From contig NZ_CP109487.1 of NCBI RefSeq assembly GCF_036227605.1, positions 4,407,501-4,471,500 of the forward strand: DNA of 64,000 nt. Direction: 5' to 3'. The notes beneath the pieces were generated by a model, which did no database searches, was not told the origin of the DNA, and worked only from the letters and a program-made list of their open reading frames with translations. This DNA is from Streptomyces sp. NBC_01439. GTDB taxonomy: Bacteria; Actinomycetota; Actinomycetes; Streptomycetales; Streptomycetaceae. The translations under genes were made by a program, and so were the position numbers. Below, in pieces: positions 38,985-46,520 of this stretch; within the stretch, counting starts at the first letter, position 1; each line of letters opens with the position of its first letter.

Positions 38985-39794
38985 GTGCTCCTCACCATCG
39001 ACGTGGGCAACACCCACACGGTCCTGGGGCTGTTCGACGGTGCCGAGATCGTCGAGCACTGGCGCATCTCGACCGACCCGCAGCGCACGGCCGACGAGAT
39101 GGCCGTGCTCCTGCAGGGGCTGATGGGCATGCACCCGATGCTGGGCAGCGAGCTGGGCGACGGCATCCACGGCATCGCGATCTGCTCGGCGGTGCCGTCG
39201 GTCCTGCACGAGCTCCGCGAGGTGACCCGCCGCTACTACGGCGACGTGCCCGCGGTGATCGTGGAGCCCGGCACCAAGACGGGCGTGCCGATCCTGATGG
39301 ACAACCCGAAGGAGGTCGGCGCGGACCGCATCGTGAACGCGGTCGCGGTGGTCGAGCTCTACGGGGGCCCGGCGATCGTGGTCGACCTCGGTACGGCGAC
39401 CACCTTCGACGCGGTGTCCGCGAGGGGTGAGTACGTGGGCGGGGTGATCGCCCCGGGCATCGAGATCTCGATGGAGGCGCTCGGCGTACGGGGTGCCCAG
39501 CTACGGAAGATCGAGCTGGCGCGGCCGCGCAACGTGATCGGGAAGTCCACGGTCGAGGCGATGCAGTCGGGCGTGGTCTACGGCTTCGCGGGGCAGGTCG
39601 ACGGGGTCGTGACGCGGATGGCGAAGGAGCTGGCGGGACCGCACGGCGACCCGGACGACGTGCGGGTCATCGCCACCGGCGGGCTGGCTCCGATGGTGCT
39701 GGGCGAGTCCTCGGTGATCGACGACCACGAGCCGTGGCTGACGCTGATCGGGCTGCGGCTGGTGTACGAACGCAACGCGCCGAAATTCGACTGA
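38985..39794 (+). CDS. coaX: Type III pantothenate kinase
   Basis: Phosphorylates pantothenate in the first step of CoA synthesis. The 269-aa acetate/sugar kinase-fold protein has MLLTIDVGNTHTVLGLFDG (phosphate 1 loop), GVPILMDNPKEVGADRIVNAVAV, and AIVVDLGTATTFDAVSARGEYVGGVIAPGI. Starts GTG 38985, 3 nt after the nadC stop. Its product and PanC act in sequence, so the operon links pantothenate production to its first use and to NAD synthesis. A hairpin follows the stop. Confidence 0.95.
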   Translation: MLLTIDVGNTHTVLGLFDGAEIVEHWRISTDPQRTADEMAVLLQGLMGMHPMLGSELGDGIHGIAICSAVPSVLHELREVTRRYYGDVPAVIVEPGTKTGVPILMDNPKEVGADRIVNAVAVVELYGGPAIVVDLGTATTFDAVSARGEYVGGVIAPGIEISMEALGVRGAQLRKIELARPRNVIGKSTVEAMQSGVVYGFAGQVDGVVTRMAKELAGPHGDPDDVRVIATGGLAPMVLGESSVIDDHEPWLTLIGLRLVYERNAPKFD

Positions 39795-39806
39795 CGCCGC
39801 CGGAGA

Positions 39807-39837
39807 CCGGGGCCGTACCCCGTGGGTACGGCCCCGG
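39807..39837. terminator. Hairpin at the end of the cofactor operon
   Basis: CCGGGGCCGTACCC and its exact complement form a 14-bp stem with a 3-nt loop, between the coaX stop and the convergent HATPase gene stop. Likely bidirectional. Confidence 0.7.
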
Positions 39838-39842
39838 CCCGG

Positions 39843-40280
39843 TCAGGCACGGACTTCGACCCACAGCAGCTTCCCCCCGGCGTCCCCGTACAGCCCCGTC
39901 CCGCCGAGCGGATACCCGCCCCAGTTGGCGGCGTACGCCCGTACGAGGAAGAGTCCGCGGCCTCGCTCGGCACCCAACTGCGGTGTCCCGGAGGGGAAGT
40001 CCGCTCCGAAGGGCGGCGGGATGTGCGGATTGCTGTCCCAGACGCTGACCCGCAGCCGAGCGGGCCCCATGGCCCGCAGCCGGAGGGTGTACGGGCCGTC
40101 GGAGTAGAGATAGGCATTGGCCATCAGCTCCCCGGCCAGCAGCTCGGCCGTCTCGACGAGTGCGCTCATCGCGTGCGTCCGGAGCACGGAACGCAGGGTC
40201 TGGCGGGCGAGGCCGGGGGCGCGGGGATCCTGTGGGAGTTGCAGGCTGTAGGCCCACAACGGGGATACGGTGGCAGGCAT
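39843..40280 (-). CDS. ATP-binding protein of the RsbW-like HATPase type
   Basis: A 145-aa single GHKL ATPase domain as in anti-sigma factors of the RsbW/SpoIIAB type. Visible are ARQTLRSVLRTHAMSALVETAELLAGELMANAYLYSDGPYTLRLR (N-box with E and N) and RLRVSVWDSNPHIPPPF, then GRGLFLVRAYAANWGGYPL (G-box). Streptomyces has dozens of these, often beside a DUF397/HTH pair as here. Whether it binds a sigma factor is unknown. It reads towards the coaX terminator and is divergent from the HTH gene. Confidence 0.85.
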   Translation of the reverse strand: MPATVSPLWAYSLQLPQDPRAPGLARQTLRSVLRTHAMSALVETAELLAGELMANAYLYSDGPYTLRLRAMGPARLRVSVWDSNPHIPPPFGADFPSGTPQLGAERGRGLFLVRAYAANWGGYPLGGTGLYGDAGGKLLWVEVRA

Positions 40281-40480
40281 GGAAGTCTCCGATCACGGAG
40301 GGGTGTTGGTCGCATTGCACTTGCTGCCCGGTGACCGTGCCGCTCCGTCGAACGGGGTACTTCCGGGTGAGGTGGCCTGCGTCCCAGATTAGGGTCGCGC
40401 AAGTGTTATTTGCGCGAATCTCGCGAGATCCAGGCCTTCATTCGCTCGTGTGAGTGAGACAGCTGCCGGAAAGGAGTGCG

Positions 40481-41332
40481 ATGGCGGGGCGAGTTGCACT
40501 GACGGCCCGACGTATCCGTGTCGCCGTTGAGCTGCGCAAGCTGCGGGAACGCGCTGGGCTCACGGCAACCGAGGCTGCGCGTCAACTCGGCACCAGCCAG
40601 GGCCAGCTGAGCAATGTGGAGACGGGCAGATTCGGAGTCAGCCCCGAGCGTGTCCACGCCTTGGCCCAGGTGTACTCCGTGTGCGACCCCCTGCTCGTGG
40701 ACGCACTGTCCGCAATGGCCGGCGACCGTACGAAGGGCTGGTGGGAGGAGTACAGGGAGATCCTCCCGCAAGGCCTGCTCGACCTCGCCGAGCTGGAGCA
40801 CCACGGTCTGGCGCTGCGCGCCGCCTACACCGTCCACGTGCCCGGCCTGCTGCAGACGGCGGACCACGCCCGGGAGATCTTCGGACACGTGCTGCCACCG
40901 CTGCCCCAGGTCGATGTGGAGCACCGCGTAACCCACCGCATCAAACGGCAGGAAGTGCTCCACCGCGCCGATCCGGTCCCGTACACCGCGATCATCCACG
41001 AGGCGGCCCTGCGCATGAAGTTCGGCGGACACTCCGTCGTGAAGGCACAGCTGGCCCACTTGCTGGCGATGGGGGAACTGGACCACGTCCGGATTCTGGT
41101 GATCCCCTTCGACGCGGGTTCTTTTCCGGGATCAGGCCAGTCGATCTACTACGTCCACGGGCCCGTGGCACAGCTCGACACCGTCCACCTCGACCAGTCC
41201 CACGGCCCCGCCCTGGTCGACGCCGAAGCCCAGCTCGCCAAGTACCGGCTGCTTCTGGACCGCATGGAGGGCGCGGCCCTCGCCTGCGGGAAGAGCCGGG
41301 ATTTCATCCACAGCATCCTGCGCGCCCTGTGA
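40481..41332 (+). CDS. Helix-turn-helix regulator of the DUF5753 (WhiJ-like) type
   Basis: A 283-aa XRE-type regulator. The HTH (about residues 14-70) reads VELRKLRERAGLTATEAARQLGTSQGQLSNVETGRFGVSPERVHALAQVY. The larger DUF5753 part (about 95-275) contains AYTVHVPGLLQTADHAREIF, HEAALRMKFGG, VKAQLAHLLAMGELDHVRILVIPFDAG and LDQSHGPALVDAEAQLAKYRLLLDRMEGAAL. The family includes WhiJ-like developmental regulators. ATG 40481 has AAGGAG 5 nt before it. The DUF397 partner gene follows after 14 bp. Confidence 0.9.
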   Translation: MAGRVALTARRIRVAVELRKLRERAGLTATEAARQLGTSQGQLSNVETGRFGVSPERVHALAQVYSVCDPLLVDALSAMAGDRTKGWWEEYREILPQGLLDLAELEHHGLALRAAYTVHVPGLLQTADHAREIFGHVLPPLPQVDVEHRVTHRIKRQEVLHRADPVPYTAIIHEAALRMKFGGHSVVKAQLAHLLAMGELDHVRILVIPFDAGSFPGSGQSIYYVHGPVAQLDTVHLDQSHGPALVDAEAQLAKYRLLLDRMEGAALACGKSRDFIHSILRAL

Positions 41333-41346
41333 ACCGAGGAGCACCC

Positions 41347-41538
41347 ATGACTCAGCCCCGCTGGCGAAAGTCGTCGTTCTGCCAGGAGGGAGAGGCCTGC
41401 GTGCACGTCGCGACAGCCGGACCCGACGCGGCCGTGAACGTGGCCGGCAGCGCCGATCCCGGCGAGACGTACCTGACCGTCTCCCCGGTCGCCTGGTCGG
41501 ACTTCCTCCAAGCCGTGAAAAACCCCGGCGCCGTCTGA
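41347..41538 (+). CDS. DUF397 small protein, partner of the upstream HTH regulator
   Basis: A 63-aa protein with RWRKSSFCQEGEACVHVATAG and VAWSDFLQAVK, the DUF397 signature. Encoded 14 bp after the DUF5753 regulator gene, in the usual pairing. In characterised WhiJ-type systems the small protein is thought to relieve or modulate the regulator. Confidence 0.9.
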   Translation: MTQPRWRKSSFCQEGEACVHVATAGPDAAVNVAGSADPGETYLTVSPVAWSDFLQAVKNPGAV

Positions 41539-41618
41539 GGGAGGATCCTCGCGGTCCCAGCCGCCGGCATCCCGAGAAACCTGCCCGCCCCTTCACTCAC
41601 CGCGAGTAGCCTGGCCCG

Positions 41619-42035
41619 ATGGTGGACGTGGGGGTGAGCGAGCTGCGCCGGAGCCGCGAGCGACTCGCCAAGCAGGGGGAGGCCGCCGAGCAGGCGGGGG
41701 AGAACGCGGTCAGCGGACTACTGCTCTTCTACGCTGCCGAGTGCGGATTGAAGGCTGAGCTGCCGCGCTGGGTTCTGCGCTGCGAGGACACGTCCTCCTT
41801 GCCCAGCGACCTGCAGACGCACGATCTGCGCCGCTTGGCCAAGGCCTTGAACCTCCAGGATCCCGCCCCTGGGCCGGATCCGTTGCGCTGCCATAGGCAC
41901 AAGAACGGCGCCTGGATCGAGAGCCACGAGTTGCATGAAGCATGGCGCTATGGTGCAGAACTGCGCGCCGATGATCAGAAAGCGGCGGTGGAAGCTCTGA
42001 AGTCACTGGTGGAGGACGCCAGGAAGGGATCTTGA
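41619..42035 (+). CDS. Small HEPN-like helical protein coupled to the KGGVGR ATPase
   Basis: A 138-aa, all-helical, soluble protein. SGLLLFYAAECGLKAELPRWVL (about 32-53) and HDLRRLAKALNL (68-79) match the pattern of HEPN-type domains, which often act as RNases or dimeric scaffolds in toxin and defence systems. The catalytic R-x4-6-H of nucleolytic HEPN proteins is not clear: the nearest candidates are R90-C-H-R-H94 and the H104/H107 region, so it may be a non-catalytic scaffold. The stop overlaps the next gene's TTG, and the ATPase starts within 6 nt. Codon use is less GC-biased than in neighbours. The function is inferred only by context. Confidence 0.55.
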   Translation: MVDVGVSELRRSRERLAKQGEAAEQAGENAVSGLLLFYAAECGLKAELPRWVLRCEDTSSLPSDLQTHDLRRLAKALNLQDPAPGPDPLRCHRHKNGAWIESHELHEAWRYGAELRADDQKAAVEALKSLVEDARKGS

Positions 42036-42040
42036 GCGCT

Positions 42041-44725
42041 ATGACCGGCAAGCTCTTCACCTGGGTCGACATCGATTCCCGACTTGCAGAAGCTGCTGTG
42101 GAGGGCCGGTGGCCGCAGTGGCTGCTGGAGGTCGATGCCTGGTGGGACGGGCTGGAGCTGACAGTCCTCCCGGGTACTGGGACCGCCGCCGTACACGAAT
42201 GGCTGGACGGACAGTTCGGTCTCGGATCCACCGCCGAAGACGGAATGGGCCTGGAACTCGCCCTGGACCGACCAACGGCCAACGCTCCCCAGTTCCTTCC
42301 CGTGCGCCTGGTCGAAGCCGCCGATTCCGGCGCACTCCCCCACCGCCGCCCAAAGCTCAGCGAGCGCCGTGTCACCTCGGCTCTGAGCGAGGCGCTCCCC
42401 CGCCCGGAGGTCTCACAGTTCGCCGGTGGCAAGCAGCTCACCGCCTTCCACTCCTTCAAGGGCGGCGTGGGACGCACACTGCACGCGGTGGCGCTGGCCG
42501 ATCTCCTCGCTTCCCAAGGACAGCACGTCCTTCTCGTCGACGCCGACCTGGAGGCGCCTGGCATCACCTGGATGTACCAGGCGCAAGGGGGCCGCTGCGA
42601 CATCGCGTACGAGGACCTCCTCGCCCTCCTGCACTCCTCACGGCAGGGCGACCCCACGCAGGCGGTGGAAATCGCCGCCGCCTACCTGCCCAACCAGCGG
42701 GTCTCGCGCTATCCCGGGACAGGACGCGTGACAGTCCTTCCGGCCAGTCGGCGCGTGCGGCTCGGTCCGCCCCGGATCGGGCCCGCCGACCTGCTGACCG
42801 AGGACCGCTCGCCGTACTTCCTCAGTGAGTCCCTGGTAGCCCTCGCCAACGCCGCCGAGGCCGACACCGTCGTACTGGACCTCCGTGCCGGAGCTTCGGA
42901 GCTCGCAGCGCCCATCCTGTTGGACCCCCGTGTGATGCGGGTGTTCGTCACTACGATCAGCAGTCAGTCCCTGCAAGGCACCGAAGCCATGATCCAGCAG
43001 CTCGGGGCTCAGTCCCCGGCAGTGGTGGGAACGGATCCCACCCCTGCCGCGATCGTGACGCAGTACCGGCTCGACATCCATGACGCCCATGCCGAAGAAG
43101 CCCGCAGGGGACTCTCCGCAGCGCTGTCGTCCACGATCGTCCTGCCCGGCATGATTTCTGACGAGTACACGCCCGAGGATCTGGCAGTGGATGAGCAGGT
43201 CCTGACCGAGCCTGTGCTGAGTCCGTTCCGCGAGGAGCTGCTGGCGCTTCCCCGCAGCTGGGACGCTGTGGTGGAGGTGATCCGGCGCTGTGGTCTCCCC
43301 GGTCTGCTCACCGAATTCACCCCAAGCGTCGTGCCGACCGCCCCGCCTCGTTCCGAGGGGCGGGCCACGCTGGACGACAGACGGCGTGCCTTGGAGAGCA
43401 CCGCACGCCGACTCGTCTTCGCCGAGCAGCGCGGTATGGATTCGGGGCTCGGATTCCTCACCACCGAGCCGGTACGCCGACTTATCGCGGATCACAGCAC
43501 CGACCTTCCGATCGCGGTCGTCGTCGGCGCGAAAGGTGCGGGTAAGACGTTCACCTTCGCCAGGATGTGCACTGCGGGGACCTGGGAGGCGTTCGCCCGG
43601 GAGAACGGGCAGAACGTGGAACGGCGAGCGATCGTGATCCCTGTTCTGGACCCGGCCAACATCGCTGAGCCTCAGGCGGGAGTGGTGTCGCCGCAGGAGC
43701 TCAGGGACCGCGCGGCACGGGGGCCAGGCGTCACCGCGGACGAGATCCGAAGCCACCTGAACGCCGCACTCAAGGACAAGCGCTCCGATGATCCGGAGTT
43801 CTGGCGGCTGCGCTGGCTGGAGTGTCTGGCATGGTCGGCAGGCGCCGAACGGGGTGAACCCGCTGAGGAATTCCTCATCGAGCGGACTCTGGACCCCTCT
43901 GGGGCCTGCCTCTTCGTCATCGACGGCTTGGAGGACTGGCTGGAGTCACTGGAGGCGGAACCAAGGCGCATCGCGCTGCGGACGCTGCTGATCGAGGTTC
44001 CGGCCTGGCTCCGTCGGCTTCGCCATCGCTCGCTCGGCCTCGTGATCTTCGTCCGCCAAGACTTGGTACGCGCGGCGATCAGGCAGAACTTCGGCCAGTT
44101 CCTCGACCGCTACGCACCCTATGAGCTGCGCTGGAACACCGAGGACGCCCTCCGGCTGCCACTGTGGCTGGCGATGAACGCTGAGGCGTTGCCGACCGCC
44201 GATCTTCCGATCGCCGACATGGGCTACGACGAGATCGTCCAGGCACTCCTCCCCCTCTGGGGCGCGAAGCTCGGGACCGACAACTCCCGCGAGGCGTGGA
44301 CCGAACGATGGGTTCCGGTCGCCCTTGGAGACTTCAACGAACAGATTCAGGCTCGCGATGTCGTCCGCTTCGTGCGCGAGGCGGCGCTCGCTTCCGTGGG
44401 CGATGCGAAATGGCCGGACAGATTGCTGACCCCGGTGGCCATGCGGCGCGCCCTGAGCGCGTGCAGCCGTGCGAAGGTAGAGGAGATCAACCAGGAGAAT
44501 CCGCTGCTCGGAGCGCTGCTGAGGCGCATGTCGACTTTTTCGGACTCCGTGAAGATGCCCTTCGACGCGGCGGACGTGGAACTGACGGCCGACGACGTCG
44601 AAGCCCTGGGGCAGTGGGGTGTACTGGCCCGAGACATCGACGGGCGTTACCGCATGCCCGAGATCTATCGCCACGCGCTCGGCTTCCGCACGCAAGGCAG
44701 GGCTCGGGTGGTCCGGAGTCTATGA
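42041..44725 (+). CDS. Large dual-NTPase protein with KGGVGR-variant P-loop
   Basis: An 894-aa soluble protein. The N-terminal 120 residues are unassigned (WVDIDSRLAEAAVEGRWPQWLLEVDAWW). A MinD/ParA-like domain follows with FHSFKGGVGRT (about 137-146), VLLVDADLEAPG (Walker A'/B region) and VVLDLRAG; the R of KGGVGRT replaces the usual K. A second P-loop AAA/STAND-like domain starts at about 475 with AVVVGAKGAGKTF (496-503) and Walker B CLFVIDGLEDWLE (about 627). The C-terminal 250 residues are helical. Such KGGVGR ATPases occur in predicted conflict systems. Start ATG 42041 (TTG 42032 in the overlap is an alternative). Codon use is less GC-rich than in the surrounding core genes. Confidence 0.7.
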   Translation: MTGKLFTWVDIDSRLAEAAVEGRWPQWLLEVDAWWDGLELTVLPGTGTAAVHEWLDGQFGLGSTAEDGMGLELALDRPTANAPQFLPVRLVEAADSGALPHRRPKLSERRVTSALSEALPRPEVSQFAGGKQLTAFHSFKGGVGRTLHAVALADLLASQGQHVLLVDADLEAPGITWMYQAQGGRCDIAYEDLLALLHSSRQGDPTQAVEIAAAYLPNQRVSRYPGTGRVTVLPASRRVRLGPPRIGPADLLTEDRSPYFLSESLVALANAAEADTVVLDLRAGASELAAPILLDPRVMRVFVTTISSQSLQGTEAMIQQLGAQSPAVVGTDPTPAAIVTQYRLDIHDAHAEEARRGLSAALSSTIVLPGMISDEYTPEDLAVDEQVLTEPVLSPFREELLALPRSWDAVVEVIRRCGLPGLLTEFTPSVVPTAPPRSEGRATLDDRRRALESTARRLVFAEQRGMDSGLGFLTTEPVRRLIADHSTDLPIAVVVGAKGAGKTFTFARMCTAGTWEAFARENGQNVERRAIVIPVLDPANIAEPQAGVVSPQELRDRAARGPGVTADEIRSHLNAALKDKRSDDPEFWRLRWLECLAWSAGAERGEPAEEFLIERTLDPSGACLFVIDGLEDWLESLEAEPRRIALRTLLIEVPAWLRRLRHRSLGLVIFVRQDLVRAAIRQNFGQFLDRYAPYELRWNTEDALRLPLWLAMNAEALPTADLPIADMGYDEIVQALLPLWGAKLGTDNSREAWTERWVPVALGDFNEQIQARDVVRFVREAALASVGDAKWPDRLLTPVAMRRALSACSRAKVEEINQENPLLGALLRRMSTFSDSVKMPFDAADVELTADDVEALGQWGVLARDIDGRYRMPEIYRHALGFRTQGRARVVRSL

Positions 44726-44752
44726 AGATGCAGGGAGGAGGCCGCCCGGGGG

Positions 44753-44962
44753 TCAGCACGCCCGCGGGCGGACGAATATCCGGCGCAGGGCGGCGCGCCA
44801 GGGGTGGCGACCCGATCTGCCGTCCAGGACGGCTCTGGCCTGCTCGTACGTGCGCAGCGAACGCACGACGGCGACGTCGTCGCGCCCGGGCGGCGGGGGC
44901 ATGGGGGCGCCCTGCTGGGAGGCCCGGTAGGTGTCGATCATGTACTGCTCGATGGCGGTCAT
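44753..44962 (-). CDS. Small conserved protein of unknown function
   Basis: A 69-aa protein, MTAIEQYMIDTYRASQQG followed by PPPPGRDDVAVVRSLRTYEQARAVLDGR and a basic tail ending RPRAC. No membrane segment. The ATG at 44962 is used. It converges on the large ATPase gene, with 27 bp between stops, and I recall similar small proteins near this locus in other streptomycetes. Function unknown. Confidence 0.6.
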   Translation of the reverse strand: MTAIEQYMIDTYRASQQGAPMPPPPGRDDVAVVRSLRTYEQARAVLDGRSGRHPWRAALRRIFVRPRAC

Positions 44963-45160
44963 GAACCAAGCCTCACCCCGTCGGCGGCGTCGCGCACGAC
45001 AATTAACGTTCCCCGTCAATCGACGGCCCTAAAGCGCCCCCGCGGCCACAAACGATCACTCGTCCGGCCGCCGCGCCGAACCGACCGCGGCCACCCGTAC
45101 GGCAGGGCCCGGCAGGTCGCCCCGGCGTCCCCGGCGCGCGCGGAACGACAGAATGGCCTG

Positions 45161-46288
45161 ATGAGCGTCACCATCGACATCGCAGGCCTGCCCACCGAGC
45201 GGATCACTTTCGCGCCCTCTCCGCTCGCCGAGCTCTGCATGGCCCTGCACGCGCTCTCCCAGCCCGCGCACCACCCGGGGCTGGCCTCCTGGACCACCGC
45301 CACCACCGCCTCGCTCGATCCGTGCCTCGCGGACCGGCTGCTGGAGGCCGACTTCATGTGGCGGAGCTCGTTCTCCGACATCTTCATGCCCTTCGCCGGG
45401 CTGCCCGGCGGAACCGGGCGGCCGGCCGCGACGCTGGCCGAGGCGCTGGACGTGCTCGACCGCCTCGACGACGAGCGGTTCGTGCGGGCCGCCCTGGAGC
45501 AGTGCTGGCTGGCGCTCTACAACGAGGGCGGCCCGTCCTCCTCGCCGCTGGCCAACCCGGCGGCGCGGGCCAAGGCGCTGGAGACGGCCGCCGCGCGCGG
45601 CCCGCGCCAGCTGGACTTCTCCATGCGGCTCCTCGACGACACGGCCGCCGTCCGGGTGTGGGTGCGACGCCTCCTGGAGGACTGCGACGAGGCCTTCTTC
45701 GCCGATACGTGGAAGCGCGTCGAGCCCGGGCAGAGCGCCGACGCCCGGCACAAGACGGAGGTGCTGCGCCGCAAGGGGCTGCCGGCCGTGCTGAAGGAGG
45801 TCTCGGCGGCGCTGAGCGTCGACGCGGGCGGCACGACCATCACCGCGGACAAGATGGTCCACGGATCGACGACCGCGACCGATCCCCGAATAGGCGCCGG
45901 CCTGGTCTTCGTACCGACCAACTTCGGCTGGCCGCACCTGCTGGTGTTGCACGCGCCGGGCTGGCGGCCGGTGGTCCACTATCCGCTCGGCTCCCCCGAA
46001 CTGGCCTCCGAGCCCGGCTCGGTGGAGCTGCTCCAGCGGCGGATGGAGGCGCTGGCGCACCCGATGCGGATGATGCTGTGCCGGAGCCTGGCCCGGGCCC
46101 CGTTCACGACGAGCGAGCTGGCGACCGTGTACGGGATCACCGCGCCGGAGGTTTCGCGCCACCTGGCCGTCCTGAAGAAGGCCGGGCTGATGCACACGCG
46201 GCGTCAGGGCCGTTACGCCCAGCACCAGTTGGACCTGCCGGCGGTCGCACGCATCGGATCGGAATTCATCGAGGGCATCCTCCGCTAG
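45161..46288 (+). CDS. DUF5937/ArsR-type HTH regulator
   Basis: A 375-aa regulator. The large N-terminal domain (about 1-290) is DUF5937-like (FAPSPLAELCMALHALSQPAHHPGL, FMWRSSFSDIFMPF, GLVFVPTNFGWPHLLVLH). The C-terminal 75 residues are an ArsR-type winged HTH: MEALAHPMRMMLCRSLARAPFTTSELATVYGITAPEVSRHLAVLKKAGLMHTRRQGRYAQHQLDL. No metal-binding cysteines are seen in the HTH. ATG 45161 begins MSVTIDIAGLPTERITFA. Monocistronic; target unknown. Confidence 0.85.
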   Translation: MSVTIDIAGLPTERITFAPSPLAELCMALHALSQPAHHPGLASWTTATTASLDPCLADRLLEADFMWRSSFSDIFMPFAGLPGGTGRPAATLAEALDVLDRLDDERFVRAALEQCWLALYNEGGPSSSPLANPAARAKALETAAARGPRQLDFSMRLLDDTAAVRVWVRRLLEDCDEAFFADTWKRVEPGQSADARHKTEVLRRKGLPAVLKEVSAALSVDAGGTTITADKMVHGSTTATDPRIGAGLVFVPTNFGWPHLLVLHAPGWRPVVHYPLGSPELASEPGSVELLQRRMEALAHPMRMMLCRSLARAPFTTSELATVYGITAPEVSRHLAVLKKAGLMHTRRQGRYAQHQLDLPAVARIGSEFIEGILR

Positions 46289-46520
46289 GACCAACCGGCG
46301 TTCGTTTGGCTTGATTTGGGCGGCCCAGACTCACCGATATACGGAATTCATAAACCGGAATCGGCGAAAACTCTGGCCATGGTGGCCACTTGCTGTCTAA
46401 CGTGCGTCCACCGATCCCCCACGTAACGCGCACCACTTCTGCTCACGCGCACCACCACGCTCCGCCCCGCTGTGCCCTGCTCCGCCCTGCCCTGCTCGCC
46501 TTTGCCGTGGAAGGACCTTC

